In this document: positions 1 to 11,656 of the stretch, one piece after another
How the letters are laid out: each line of letters opens with the position of its first letter
How positions within the stretch are numbered: position 1 is the stretch's first letter
Origin: Polaromonas sp.
GTDB lineage: Bacteria > Pseudomonadota > Gammaproteobacteria > Burkholderiales > Burkholderiaceae_C
Assembly: GCF_030689685.1 (NCBI RefSeq)
Contig: NZ_JAUYEY010000101.1
Coordinates: forward strand, 1 to 64,000
Direction of reading: 5' to 3'
DNA: 64,000 bases
Made by a program: the position numbers and the translations under genes
The notes under the pieces: model-generated
What the model saw: only the letters and a program-made list of their open reading frames with translations
Told to the model about the DNA's origin: nothing
The model's database searches: none

Positions 1-112
1 CCTTGACGCGCTGGAGGAGCAGCTTGCACTGGGACTCAGAACTTTGGAGCAAAACCCTGAAACTGTGCGCACCATTGTCTCTTGGGATTGGATTGTGAGC
101 TCCTTGATTACT

Positions 113-913
113 TCATTTATGAAGTAGAAATGGAATTACCAGTAAATTGCCGGACTCGTTCCACAACTGCGCGGTTTGGTCGAAGTAGCCGTTGCAAAAA
201 GCCTGGGCTTGGCTCTGCCCCAGCAGGTAGCCGCTATCGGTGGCCTGCAGCAGCGCCGCATCAGCATGGTAGTACACCGTCATCGAGACGGTACCAATCG
301 GTACCAGCAGCGGACGGCGGCGCCAGATTCGGGGAAAAAACACGTCCGACAACGCAGTCAGCGAAGCAAAGTCCAGCGGGCGCGGCGGGTCGTCGCGCAG
401 CCACAGGCGGGTGCGGCTGATGCCCAGGTCGGCGCCGTTCCATTCGGCAGGAATCGCGCCTTCGGCAAAACGCATTTCATAACGCTTGACCCATTCGACC
501 CGCGCCAGGCCGCTGGCACGCGGCACATCACTCGGTGCAGGAACTTCCGGCATCGTGTGTTCGTCGGCACCCCAGGTCTCGCGCCGCAAGCCAAAAAAGG
601 CGGTGCCGGTCAGCACCGTCTCGCCGTTCTGTTGCATCTCGATCACCCAGTGCTGGGTGGAGCGGTTGGTACGCGCCGGCCGGGCAATCACGGTGAACGG
701 CCCGTCGGCCAGGGCGGCGGCAAAGTTGACGGTCAGAGAAATCGGATCGCCCAGACGCTGCGGATGCTGAAGCACGGCATTCAAGGCCTGCGCCGCCGTG
801 ACGCCGCCGAAGGGCCCAACCATGTTGGCATAGGCGACGCTGGTGTGGCCCACAAAAGCACCATCGGCCTGGGGCTGCAGTGCGACAGCCGTATCAAAGG
901 GGTGGGAGATCAT
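113..913 (-). CDS. TesB-like acyl-CoA thioesterase family protein
   Basis: 266 aa ORF with double-hotdog-like sequence (VGPFGGVTAAQALNAVLQHPQRLGDPISLTVNFAAAL); lies beside beta-oxidation genes. Confidence 0.75.
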   Translation of the reverse strand: MISHPFDTAVALQPQADGAFVGHTSVAYANMVGPFGGVTAAQALNAVLQHPQRLGDPISLTVNFAAALADGPFTVIARPARTNRSTQHWVIEMQQNGETVLTGTAFFGLRRETWGADEHTMPEVPAPSDVPRASGLARVEWVKRYEMRFAEGAIPAEWNGADLGISRTRLWLRDDPPRPLDFASLTALSDVFFPRIWRRRPLLVPIGTVSMTVYYHADAALLQATDSGYLLGQSQAQAFCNGYFDQTAQLWNESGNLLVIPFLLHK

Positions 914-1012
914 GACTGGAGTATGCCGTCGCTGGTGGTATCAGGCAGTCATGCCGGTGACGCGGTCCACCGGACGGGCCGGCCGCGCATCGCCGCAACC
1001 GCGGTCGTCAAC

Positions 1013-1075
1013 GTACTTCAGGTACATGAGGATGGGGAGCACCGGACCAACGCCGCAGATCGCCCGCGCAGGAGC
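1013..1075 (-). repeat. Dispersed repeat C, copy 1
   Basis: gtacttcaggtacatgaggatggggagcaccggaccaacgccgcagatcgcccgcgcaggagc; matches 25649-25712. Confidence 0.65.
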
Positions 1076-1076
1076 C

Positions 1077-2273
1077 CTACACCCGTTCGAAGATGCCGGC
1101 GGCGCCTTGTCCCATCCCCACACACATCGTCACCATGCCGTACTTGAGCTGATGGCGGTGCAGCGCATGAATCACGGTTGCCGCGCGGATCGCCCCGGTG
1201 GCGCCCAGCGGATGGCCCAGTGCAATCGCGCCGCCCATGGGGTTGACCTTCGCGGCGTTCAAGCCCAGCGTGTTGATGACGGCCAGCGACTGCGCGGCAA
1301 AGGCTTCGTTCAACTCGTACCAGTCGATGTCGTCCTGCTGCAGGCCCGCATAACGCAGCGCAGCCGGAATCGCCTCTATCGGGCCTATACCCATGATGTG
1401 CGGCGGCACGCCCTTGGCGGCGTAGCTGACAAAACGCGCCAGCGGCTTCAGGCCAAATTCCTTCACCGCTTTTTCGCTGGCCAGGATCAGCGCGCCGGCG
1501 CCGTCGGACGTTTGCGAGCTGTTGCCCGCAGTGACCGAACCCCGCGCGGCAAAAACCGTTTTGAGTTTGGCCAGGCCTTCCAGCGAGGTGTCAGGGCGCG
1601 GGCCTTCGTCCAGGCTCACGGTGCGGGTTTTGCCAATCACCTCACCACTGTCCAGATCGGGCGAACGGTCTGTGACCTCGACCGGCGTGATCTCGGCGCT
1701 GAACTCACCGCTCTGCTGCGCCTTGATCGCCTTCAGGTGCGACTCGAGTGCAAACTGGTCTTGCGCCTCGCGCGACACTTTCCACTGCTGCGCGACTTTT
1801 TCGGCCGTCAACCCCATGCCGTAGGCAATGCCGATGTTCTCGTCGTTGCCAAACATGGCCGGCGAGAGCGAGGGTGAGTTACCCGACATCGGCACCATGC
1901 TCATGCTTTCGGTGCCGGCAGCAATCATCACATCGGCTTCACCGACACGGATGCGATCGGCCGCCATCTGCACTGCGGAAAGTCCCGAAGCGCAGAAGCG
2001 GTTGACGGTGATGCCGCCCACGCTGGTCGGCAGGCCGGCTAGCACCGCGCCTATGCGCGCGATGTTCAGGCCCTGCGGGCCCTCGGGGATCGCGCAGCCG
2101 CAGATGATGTCTTCAATCGCCTTGGGGTCCAGCGAAGGCACTTGCGCCAGCGCGGCCTGCAGCGCGCGCACCAGCAGCTCGTCGGGTCGGGTGTTGCGGA
2201 AAAAGCCCCGGTGCGAGCGCCCAATGGGCGTGCGCGTGGCGGCAACGATGTAGGCTTCCTGGACTTGTTTCAT
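1077..2273 (-). CDS. Acetyl-CoA C-acyltransferase (thiolase, FadA-like)
   Basis: Internal start MKQVQEAYIVAATRTPIGRSHRGFF; thiolase motifs NRFCASGLSAVQ, GGAIALGHPLGATGA and C-terminal CVGMGQGAAGIFE. Confidence 0.95.
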   Translation of the reverse strand: MKQVQEAYIVAATRTPIGRSHRGFFRNTRPDELLVRALQAALAQVPSLDPKAIEDIICGCAIPEGPQGLNIARIGAVLAGLPTSVGGITVNRFCASGLSAVQMAADRIRVGEADVMIAAGTESMSMVPMSGNSPSLSPAMFGNDENIGIAYGMGLTAEKVAQQWKVSREAQDQFALESHLKAIKAQQSGEFSAEITPVEVTDRSPDLDSGEVIGKTRTVSLDEGPRPDTSLEGLAKLKTVFAARGSVTAGNSSQTSDGAGALILASEKAVKEFGLKPLARFVSYAAKGVPPHIMGIGPIEAIPAALRYAGLQQDDIDWYELNEAFAAQSLAVINTLGLNAAKVNPMGGAIALGHPLGATGAIRAATVIHALHRHQLKYGMVTMCVGMGQGAAGIFERV

Positions 2274-2325
2274 GGGTAGTTCCTTGTTTCTCAATAAGTT
2301 GGCTTGGTAGGACAAAGGCTGCTGC

Positions 2326-2361
2326 CCTCACCCTAACCCTCTCCCGCAAGCGGGAGAGGGG
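2326..2361 (-). repeat. REP-like palindrome copy 1 (CCCTCTCCCGCAAGCGGGAGAGGG)
   Basis: cctcaccctaaccctctcccgcaagcgggagagggg; perfect palindromic core with a directional CCCTCACCC tail. Confidence 0.9.
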
Positions 2362-2887
2362 ACTGGGTACAGGATTCGGGCCCTTCTTGCTCCCTCTCCC
2401 GCTTGCGGGAGAGGGCCGGGGTGAGGGCTGCCGTGTGACCGCGCGTAGCGCCCGTTTCCACCCTCTCCCGCTTGCGGGAGAGGGCTGGGGTGAGGGTCTG
2501 CGCGACTTGCAGTATTTTTTCCAGTACTGCTTCCGTCTGAAGCAGCACGTCGTTGTTCCAGAATCGAAGTGTTTGAAAACCAAGCGCTGCCATGTCGTTG
2601 CTGCGTTTTTGGTCGCTGGAGATACCTGCGTCGGTAGCGTGCTGGCCACCATCGAGCTCTATCACCAGCGCCAGTTCCACGCACACAAAGTCTGCGAAAT
2701 AATGACCGACCGGGTGCTGGCGGCGAAACTTCAGGCCGCCCAGTTGCCGGCCACGCAACTTCGACCAAAGCAGGGCTTCCGCATCCGTTGAAACCTTGCG
2801 CAACGCGCGTGCGCGTACCCTCACCCCAGCCCTCTCCCGCGTGCGGGAGAGGGGGCCGGACGGAGCGGAGGTCTGCGAAGCCATCAC
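2333..2887 (-). CDS. DUF559 / endonuclease-like (PD-(D/E)XK, Vsr-like) domain protein, reading through the flanking repeats
   Basis: Core DAEALLWSKLRGRQLGGLKFRRQHPVGHYFADFVCVELALVIELDGGQHA...RSNDMAALGFQTLRFWNNDVLLQTEAVLEKI matches the DUF559 pattern; termini are translated repeat (PLSRTRERAGVRV, LTPALSRKRERE). True start and stop uncertain. Confidence 0.7.
   Translation of the reverse strand: MMASQTSAPSGPLSRTRERAGVRVRARALRKVSTDAEALLWSKLRGRQLGGLKFRRQHPVGHYFADFVCVELALVIELDGGQHATDAGISSDQKRSNDMAALGFQTLRFWNNDVLLQTEAVLEKILQVAQTLTPALSRKRERVETGATRGHTAALTPALSRKREREQEGPESCTQSPLPLAGEG
2391..2428 (+). repeat. REP-like palindrome copy 2
   Basis: tccctctcccgcttgcgggagagggccggggtgagggc. Confidence 0.9.
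2459..2499 (+). repeat. REP-like palindrome copy 3
   Basis: caccctctcccgcttgcgggagagggctggggtgagggtctg. Confidence 0.9.
2819..2855 (-). repeat. REP-like palindrome copy 4
   Basis: cctcaccccagccctctcccgcgtgcgggagaggggg-type sequence, inverted relative to copies 2 and 3. Confidence 0.88.
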
Positions 2888-3396
2888 GGCACTGGCTTCC
2901 TCGGGCCGGCCGGAATCCAGGCCCAGACAAACTCACATTCGACCGGGTTCACGCCGACCTCGTCGGTGACAGTCACCGGCACAGTCACTTCGCCCTTGTC
3001 ACTGGCCTGCATCAAGGCGCGCTGCGCATCACTGAGGGTGGCCACCGCGCGCAAGGCGCCTGTGGCGCGCTTTTTGAACGCCATCTTCAGCTCCTTGGCC
3101 AACGGGACGCAGTCGTCGCGCACATTCATGCCGACCACCATGCCTGTGGCAGTTTCTGCCAGCAGGTTCATCGCCGAGGCGTGGATGCCACCAATGTGGT
3201 TTTGCACCTTCTTCTCGTTCTTGATGCCGATCTCCACTTGGTGGCGGGTCATCTGCAAAAAGTCGAGCCCGGCCGTGCCGGCGAAAGGCACGGCGCGGCG
3301 CAACACCACGCTGCGAAACCAGGGCCGCGCAAAAGCCGGCACTTCAGACAGCCGTTCTAGCTGCCGCTCCAGGCGGTTGGGTGTGTGATCGCTCAT
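2884..3396 (-). CDS. DUF4442 / hotdog-fold thioesterase-like protein
   Basis: 170 aa; NHIGGIHASAMNLLAETATGMVVGMNV hotdog-like motif. Confidence 0.75.
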   Translation of the reverse strand: MSDHTPNRLERQLERLSEVPAFARPWFRSVVLRRAVPFAGTAGLDFLQMTRHQVEIGIKNEKKVQNHIGGIHASAMNLLAETATGMVVGMNVRDDCVPLAKELKMAFKKRATGALRAVATLSDAQRALMQASDKGEVTVPVTVTDEVGVNPVECEFVWAWIPAGPRKPVP

Positions 3397-3420
3397 GGTT
3401 GCTTTCCAACCAGCGAACGC

Positions 3421-3505
3421 CGCGGAACCGGCTTCGCCGGGCCGTAGGCGTTGCCCCCTGCAAGGGGGGAAGGCGCTACACGCAGTGAGCGTCCGACGGG
3501 GGTGT
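3421..3505 (+). repeat. Dispersed intergenic repeat B, copy 1
   Basis: ggaaccggcttcgccgggccgtaggcgttgccccctgcaaggggggaaggcgctacacgcagtgagcgtc...ggggg; aligns with 6014-6098 and the reverse complement of 15998-16075. Confidence 0.8.
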
Positions 3506-3510
3506 GCATA

Positions 3511-5934
3511 TCAATTACGCACAGGTTTGCCGGTGCTCATCATGCCCATGATCCGCTCCTGGGTTTTCGGGTGTTCGAGCAACGAGCAAAAGGCCTTGCG
3601 CTCCAGCGTCATCAAATACTCCTCTGTCACCAGCGAGCCGGCATCCACGTCGCCGCCGCAGACCACATTGGCAATCAGGCTGGCAATGTGGAAGTCGTGT
3701 GCGCTGATAAAGCCGCCGTCGCGCATATTGACCAGCTGGCCCTTGATGGTGGCCAGGCCGCTGCGGCCCACGACCGGGAAAGGCCTTCTGGAGGGCGCGC
3801 GGTAGCCCGAGGTAAACAGCGCGCGCGCCTCGTTGAGCGCGACAAACAACAGCTCGTCCTTGTTCGCAACAATCACGTCACTGTCCAGCAGGTAACCAAT
3901 CTTGCGGCTTTCAATCGCGCTGGTGCCGACTTTGGCCATGGCCGCAGCGGTAAAACCTTCAGTCAGGAAAGGCAGGATGTCCTTGTTGGTCGAGGCGGCT
4001 GCGTTTTCAGCTGCGCGGCGCGCGATGTAGGCCAGACCACCAGCACCTGGCACCAGGCCCACGCCCACCTCCACCAGGCCGATGTAGCTCTCCATCGCGG
4101 CCACACGTTTGGCTGAATACACCGCCAGCTCGCAGCCGCCGCCCAGCGCCAGGCCACGGATGGCAGAGACGACCGGCACTGATGCGTACCGCAGTTTGAG
4201 CATCACGTTCTGCAGCTCGGCCTCAGCGCCTTCAATCGCGCTGGCCCCGCCCATCATGAAAGCAGGCAACATGGCCTGCAAGTCGGCGCCGGCAGAAAAC
4301 ATCTCGTCGTTGGACCAGATGACCAAACCCTTGTAACTTTTTTCGGCCAGGTCCACGCCCAGGCCCAAGCCTTCTGCCACATCCGGGCCGATCGCGTGCA
4401 TCTTGGTCTTGATGCTGGCGATCACCACGTCGCCCTGTTCGCCGTCCAGCGTCCACAGGCGGATGGAATCGTCCTCATGCAGCGTGGTTCCGGCCGTCGT
4501 GAATGAAGGCGCGTTGGCGCCCAGCACGTTTTCGGGGAAGAACTGGCGCTGATGCACCGGCAATTCGCGGCGCGCGATGAACTTGTTGGCCGACGCGCTC
4601 CACGAGCCTTCCGGCGTGTGCACGCCACCGGCGTCAGCCACCGGGCCCTTGAACACCCACGCGGGCAAGGGCGCTTTGCTGATGGCCTTGCCCGAGTCAA
4701 TGTCCTCCTTGATCCAGTTCGCCACCTGCAGCCAGCCAGCCTCTTGCCACAACTCGAACGGACCCTGCTTGGCACCAAAGCCCCAGCGCATCGCAAAGTC
4801 AATGTCGCGCGCGCTGTCGGCAATACTTTCCAGGTGCACGGCGGCATAGTGAAACTGGTCGCGCAATATGGCCCAGAGAAAACGCGGCTCGGCGCCTTCG
4901 GCGTCGCGCAGCAACTTCAGGCGTTCGCCAGCAGGCTTTTTGAGCATGCGACCGACCACCTCGTTGGCCTTGGCGCCAGCGGCCACATACTCCATGCTCT
5001 CCGGGTCCAGGCGCATGATGTCGCGGCCCACCTTCTTGTAAAAACCCGCGCCGGTTTTCTGGCCCAGGTTTTTCGCTTCGAGCAGCTTGGCCAGCACAGG
5101 CGGCGTACCGTAGATGTCAGAAAACGGATCTTCCACTTTTCCGCTGCCAACGGGTCCCAGGTTGTTCTGCAAGGTCTTGATGACATGGGCCATGGTGTCC
5201 AGACCCACCACGTCGGCGGTGCGGAAAGTGCCGGAGCTGGCGCGTCCAAGTTTTTTGCCCGTCAGGTCATCGACCACGTCATAACTCAAACCAAAAGTCT
5301 CAGCCTCCTTGATGGTGGCCAACATGCCGGCGATGCCGACGCGGTTGGCAATGAAGTTGGGTGTGTCGTGTGCGCGGATCACACCTTTGCCCAGGCCGCT
5401 GGTTACAAAGGCTTCCAGATCGTCCATCACCTTGGGTTCGGTGGTCGGTGTGTTGATCAGCTCAACCAGCGTCATGTAGCGCGGCGGGTTGAAAAAGTGG
5501 ATGCCGCAAAAACGCGGCTTGATCGATGCGGGCAAGGCCTCGCTGAGTTGGGTGATCGACAGGCCCGAGGTGTTGCTGGCCACGATCGCGCCTTCACCGA
5601 TGAAAGGCGCGATCTTGTGGTACAGGTCGGTCTTCCAGTCCATGCGCTCGGCAATCGCCTCGATGATCAGGTCGCACTCTTTCAGAACATCCATGTGTTC
5701 TTCGTAGTTGGCCTGACCAATCAGGGCCGCGTCTTCCGGCACGCCGAGAGGTGCGGGCTTGAGCTTTTTCAACCCTTCAACTGCCCTGGTCACAATGCCG
5801 TTCTTCGGGCCTTCCTTCGCAGGCAGGTCAAACAGCACCACCGGAATCTTGAGATTGACCAGGTGGGCGGCAATTTGCGCACCCATCACACCGGCGCCTA
5901 ACACAGCGACTTTTTTGACTTGAAAGCGGGACAT
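3511..5934 (-). CDS. 3-hydroxyacyl-CoA dehydrogenase / enoyl-CoA hydratase bifunctional protein (FadB/FadN-like)
   Basis: N-terminal Rossmann VAVLGAGVMGAQIAAHLVN, NPPRYMTLVELI; C-terminal crotonase RGLALGGGCELAVYSAKRVA. Confidence 0.93.
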   Translation of the reverse strand: MSRFQVKKVAVLGAGVMGAQIAAHLVNLKIPVVLFDLPAKEGPKNGIVTRAVEGLKKLKPAPLGVPEDAALIGQANYEEHMDVLKECDLIIEAIAERMDWKTDLYHKIAPFIGEGAIVASNTSGLSITQLSEALPASIKPRFCGIHFFNPPRYMTLVELINTPTTEPKVMDDLEAFVTSGLGKGVIRAHDTPNFIANRVGIAGMLATIKEAETFGLSYDVVDDLTGKKLGRASSGTFRTADVVGLDTMAHVIKTLQNNLGPVGSGKVEDPFSDIYGTPPVLAKLLEAKNLGQKTGAGFYKKVGRDIMRLDPESMEYVAAGAKANEVVGRMLKKPAGERLKLLRDAEGAEPRFLWAILRDQFHYAAVHLESIADSARDIDFAMRWGFGAKQGPFELWQEAGWLQVANWIKEDIDSGKAISKAPLPAWVFKGPVADAGGVHTPEGSWSASANKFIARRELPVHQRQFFPENVLGANAPSFTTAGTTLHEDDSIRLWTLDGEQGDVVIASIKTKMHAIGPDVAEGLGLGVDLAEKSYKGLVIWSNDEMFSAGADLQAMLPAFMMGGASAIEGAEAELQNVMLKLRYASVPVVSAIRGLALGGGCELAVYSAKRVAAMESYIGLVEVGVGLVPGAGGLAYIARRAAENAAASTNKDILPFLTEGFTAAAMAKVGTSAIESRKIGYLLDSDVIVANKDELLFVALNEARALFTSGYRAPSRRPFPVVGRSGLATIKGQLVNMRDGGFISAHDFHIASLIANVVCGGDVDAGSLVTEEYLMTLERKAFCSLLEHPKTQERIMGMMSTGKPVRN

Positions 5935-6013
5935 GGTTTCGTTCCTTATTGACTACTTATCTCGGCTTGCTGCGCACCCTCGCTACTCAACGTGGCTCCC
6001 AAGCCAGTGACAG

Positions 6014-6098
6014 CGTGGAACCGGCTATGCCGGGCCACAGGTGTCGCCCCTGCAAGGGGGGATGCGGCTACACGAAGTGAGCCGCAGGCGGGGTGTGC
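6014..6098 (+). repeat. Dispersed intergenic repeat B, copy 2
   Basis: ggaaccggctatgccgggccacaggtgtcgcccctgcaaggggggatgcggctacacgaagtgagccgcaggcggggtg. Confidence 0.8.
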
Positions 6099-6101
6099 CA
6101 T

Positions 6102-6536
6102 CTACTGAATTCGGACCCAGGTCTGGGTGCGGCCGAAGGGGCCGAACGAGCCCCGGACTTCAAGTTTTTTGCCCGCGTCGATGGGCGTCATGCGCAGGCC
6201 GTAGTTGCGGCCGTTTTCGGGGTCCAGAATCTTGCCGCCCTCCCACACATCTTTGCCTTCGGCCTTTTTGGCGCCACGAATGATTTCAAGCCCGAGGATC
6301 GGTTTGTCCTTGCGGTCGTCACTGCACTGATCGCAGACATCGTCTGGCTTGATGTCTTTGCGGATGCGCTTGTCGACTTTTCCGCTCAGCACCCCGCTGG
6401 TTTCAACAATCCGGATCTCGGCTTTCGCCTCGCCGGTCTTGTCGTCCAGGTTGCGCCAAAGGCCCACAGGCGTCATCTGGGCAAATCCATAACCGCAAGT
6501 TGCTACAAAAATAATAGCTGTCAGTGCACGTTTCAT
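6102..6536 (-). CDS. DUF2147 family secreted protein
   Basis: Signal peptide MKRALTAIIFVATCGYGFA then PVGLWRNLDDKTGEAKAEIRIVE...VWEGGKILDPENGRNYGLRMTPIDAGKKLEVRGSFGPFGRTQTWVR. Confidence 0.85.
   Translation of the reverse strand: MKRALTAIIFVATCGYGFAQMTPVGLWRNLDDKTGEAKAEIRIVETSGVLSGKVDKRIRKDIKPDDVCDQCSDDRKDKPILGLEIIRGAKKAEGKDVWEGGKILDPENGRNYGLRMTPIDAGKKLEVRGSFGPFGRTQTWVRIQ
6502..6527 (+). repeat. Dispersed repeat A (GCTA...ATAGCTG..TGC), copy 1, inside the DUF2147 signal-peptide codons
   Basis: gctacaaaaataatagctgtcagtgc. Confidence 0.75.
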
Positions 6537-6583
6537 AAGGGCTCCAGGGGTAAAAGGCTTGAAGAGTTGAAGAAAAAGGGGCA

Positions 6584-8380
6584 TCAGGCGAGGGCGGCGT
6601 CGGTGTCCATCAACACCTGGCTGCCGCTGCGCGCGGTGCGCATCAGTGTGGCGGTCTCGGGGAACAGCTTGGCGAAGTAAAAGCGAGCCGTCTGCAACTT
6701 GGCAAGGTAAAAACTATCTGCGTTTCCGGCCGCAACTTCGCGCAGCGCCACCTGCGCCATGCGCGCCCAGAAATAACCAAACACCAGATGGCCGGCGACA
6801 CGCAGGTAATCCACCGCCGCAGCGCCCACTTCGTCGGGGTTCTGGAAGCCCTTGAAGCCGATCTCGGTCGTGAACTTGGTCATCTGGTCGGCCAGCAAGG
6901 CCAGTGGGTTGATGAACTCGGCCATCTTTTCGTTGACGCCTTCTTCAGCCACCAGCGCACCAACAGATAAGCCAAATTTTTTAAGGGTCGCACCGTTGTT
7001 GCCGAGGATTTTGCGGCCCAGCAAGTCCAGCGACTGGATGGTGTTGGTGCCTTCATAAATCATGTTGATGCGGTTGTCGCGCACAAACTGTTCCATGCCC
7101 CATTCCCTGATGTAACCATGGCCGCCAAAAACCTGCATGCAAGCGTTGGTCGCAATGTGGCCGTTGTCGGTCAAGAAGGCCTTGACGATGGGCGTCAACA
7201 GCGACAGGATTTCGCCGCTGTCCTTGCGCACTTTCTCGTCGGGGTGGTAGTGCTCCTTGTCCAGCAGCACTGCGCAATAAATCGCCAGGGCCCGGCCGCC
7301 TTCGGCATAGGCCTTGGCCGTCAGCAGCATCTTGCGCACGTCGGGGTGGACGATGATCGGGTCTGCGGCCAAGTCCTTGGCTTTCACGCCCGACAGCGAG
7401 CGCATCTGGATGCGGTCTTTGGCATAAGCCAGCGCGTTCTGGTAGGCCACCTCGGTCAGGCCCAGCGACTGGTTGCCGACGCCCAGGCGCGCCGCATTCA
7501 TCATCACAAACATGCCCTGCATGCCTTTGTTGGGCTGGCCGACCAGCGTGCCGATCGCGCCGTCGATGACGATTTGCGCGGTCGCGTTGCCGTGGATGCC
7601 CATTTTGTGCTCCAGGCCACCGCAGTAGATGCCGTTGCGTGCACCCAGCGTGCCATCTGCGTTGACCAGAAACTTGGGCACGATGAACAGGCTGACGCCT
7701 TTGATGCCTGGCGGCGCATCGGTCAGGCGGGCCAGCACCAGGTGGATGATGTTGCCCGCCATATCGTGCTCACCGGCACTGATGAAAATTTTGTTGCCGG
7801 TAATTTTGTAAGTGCCGTCGGGCTGCGGCTCGGCCTTGGTGCGCATCAGGCCCAGGTCGGTGCCGCAGTGCGGCTCGGTCAGGCACATGGTGCCGGTCCA
7901 TTCGCCGCTGGTCATTTTTTGCAGATAGGTCTTTTTCTGCTCATCGGTGCCATGGGCGTGCAGGGCGGCATGGGCGCCATGGGTCAGGCCAGGGTACATG
8001 GTCCAGGCCTGGTTGGCGCTGTTGAGCATTTCGTAGAAACACTGGTTGACCACCAGCGGCAAGCCCTGGCCGCCAAATTCAGGGTCGCCGCTCAGCGCGG
8101 GCCAGCCGCCTTCGACGTATTTTTTGTAGGCCTCCTTGAAGCCTTTCGGCGTAGTGACGGCGTGTGTCACCGGGTCCAGCTTGCAACCCTCTTCGTCACC
8201 GCTGATATTGAGCGGAAGAATGACCTCGCTGGCGAACTTGCCTCCTTCTTCGAGGATGGCATTGATGGTGTCCACGTCGGCGTCCGCATACTTGGCAATT
8301 GGCTTGAGCTCTTCGGTGACCTTGAGCACTTCGTGCATGACAAATTGCATGTCACGCAGCGGCGGGGAATATTGGGGCAT
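6584..8380 (-). CDS. Acyl-CoA dehydrogenase (long, DUF1974/FadE-like C-terminal type)
   Basis: MPQYSPPLRDMQFVMHEVLKV start; MCLTEPHCGTDLGLMRTKA, QVFGGHGYIREWGMEQFVRDNRINMIYEGTN motifs. Confidence 0.93.
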   Translation of the reverse strand: MPQYSPPLRDMQFVMHEVLKVTEELKPIAKYADADVDTINAILEEGGKFASEVILPLNISGDEEGCKLDPVTHAVTTPKGFKEAYKKYVEGGWPALSGDPEFGGQGLPLVVNQCFYEMLNSANQAWTMYPGLTHGAHAALHAHGTDEQKKTYLQKMTSGEWTGTMCLTEPHCGTDLGLMRTKAEPQPDGTYKITGNKIFISAGEHDMAGNIIHLVLARLTDAPPGIKGVSLFIVPKFLVNADGTLGARNGIYCGGLEHKMGIHGNATAQIVIDGAIGTLVGQPNKGMQGMFVMMNAARLGVGNQSLGLTEVAYQNALAYAKDRIQMRSLSGVKAKDLAADPIIVHPDVRKMLLTAKAYAEGGRALAIYCAVLLDKEHYHPDEKVRKDSGEILSLLTPIVKAFLTDNGHIATNACMQVFGGHGYIREWGMEQFVRDNRINMIYEGTNTIQSLDLLGRKILGNNGATLKKFGLSVGALVAEEGVNEKMAEFINPLALLADQMTKFTTEIGFKGFQNPDEVGAAAVDYLRVAGHLVFGYFWARMAQVALREVAAGNADSFYLAKLQTARFYFAKLFPETATLMRTARSGSQVLMDTDAALA

Positions 8381-8426
8381 GGCTATGTCCTTTGAAAGGG
8401 AAAATGAAATGGAAAAAGAGGAAAGC

Positions 8427-9125
8427 CTAGACAGGCTTGGGCAGCGGCGATGCAAGCGCGCCGCCGTTGCCGTAACGCGCCAGAATGCTCTGAAAAGCCT
8501 GCAGGGTCCGCTCGATGGAACCCGGCGTTTTGAGAAAACGTGCCTCGTAATGCAGCGCCAGGATCAGGCCGTGGATTTCGAAGGCAATCTGGCGTTCGTC
8601 GGCGTCGGCGCGCAAATGGCCGGCCTCCTTGGCCAGCTCGACGGCGCGGTACATGGCGGCCAGCCAGGTCTGCACCGAGGTCGCCAGTGCGTCGCGCACC
8701 GGTCCCGGTCGGTCGTCAAATTCGACCGCGCCGCTGATGAAAATGCAGCCCGACTGCAACTCGACCGCCACACGCTTCATCCAGTTGCCGAACAGCGCCT
8801 GCACACGCGGCAGGCCTCTAGCTTCCTTGAGGGCGGGGTAAAACACCTCTTCCTCGAAACGCGCGAAATACTCGCGGATCACGGAAATCTGCAGCTCTTC
8901 GCGCGAGCCGAAGTGGGCAAACACCCCTGATTTGCTCATGCCCATGACTTCTGCCAGTGCGCCTATGCTCAGGCCTTCGAGGCCGATCTGCGTGGCCAGG
9001 CCCAGCGCGGCATCCACAATGGCGGCTTTGGTCTGCTGGCCTTTCTGCATGCCGACTGGCGCCGCACGGGCGTTCTCGCGCGCTCCCGGGCGGGCAGACT
9101 TGACAGGAAGTTCGGTAACGGACAT
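8427..9125 (-). CDS. TetR/AcrR family transcriptional regulator
   Basis: HTH ...ALGLATQIGLEGLSIGALAEVMGMSKSGVFAHFGSREELQISVI. Confidence 0.9.
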   Translation of the reverse strand: MSVTELPVKSARPGARENARAAPVGMQKGQQTKAAIVDAALGLATQIGLEGLSIGALAEVMGMSKSGVFAHFGSREELQISVIREYFARFEEEVFYPALKEARGLPRVQALFGNWMKRVAVELQSGCIFISGAVEFDDRPGPVRDALATSVQTWLAAMYRAVELAKEAGHLRADADERQIAFEIHGLILALHYEARFLKTPGSIERTLQAFQSILARYGNGGALASPLPKPV

Positions 9126-9141
9126 GGAGGCCAGACAAAAA

Positions 9142-9155
9142 AGAACGACCGTTCT
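9142..9155. promoter_or_regulatory. Putative TetR operator, perfect 6-bp-arm palindrome
   Basis: AGAACG-AC-CGTTCT immediately upstream of the TetR start codon. Confidence 0.6.
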
Positions 9156-9255
9156 ATTTTGCCGCAAAACCAATGCTCACCCTACCGTCCCTGCAAAAAA
9201 AATGGGATTTATAGAGGCCAACGTCTAAGCAAATCGAGGGTAAACCCGCAATCCC

Positions 9256-11628
<2,373 letters not shown>

Positions 11629-11656
11629 GCGGTGCTGGCGGGCGCCTGCTGCGGGC

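Noticed and set aside
2326-2855. CRISPR array from four similar repeats
   Set aside because: Repeats are palindromic, in mixed orientation and irregularly spaced, with no cas genes; REP-like instead.
4552-5901. 449 aa plus-strand ORF
   Set aside because: Antisense to the FadB-like gene, typical third-position GC artefact.
7118-8395. 425 aa plus-strand ORF
   Set aside because: Antisense to the acyl-CoA dehydrogenase.
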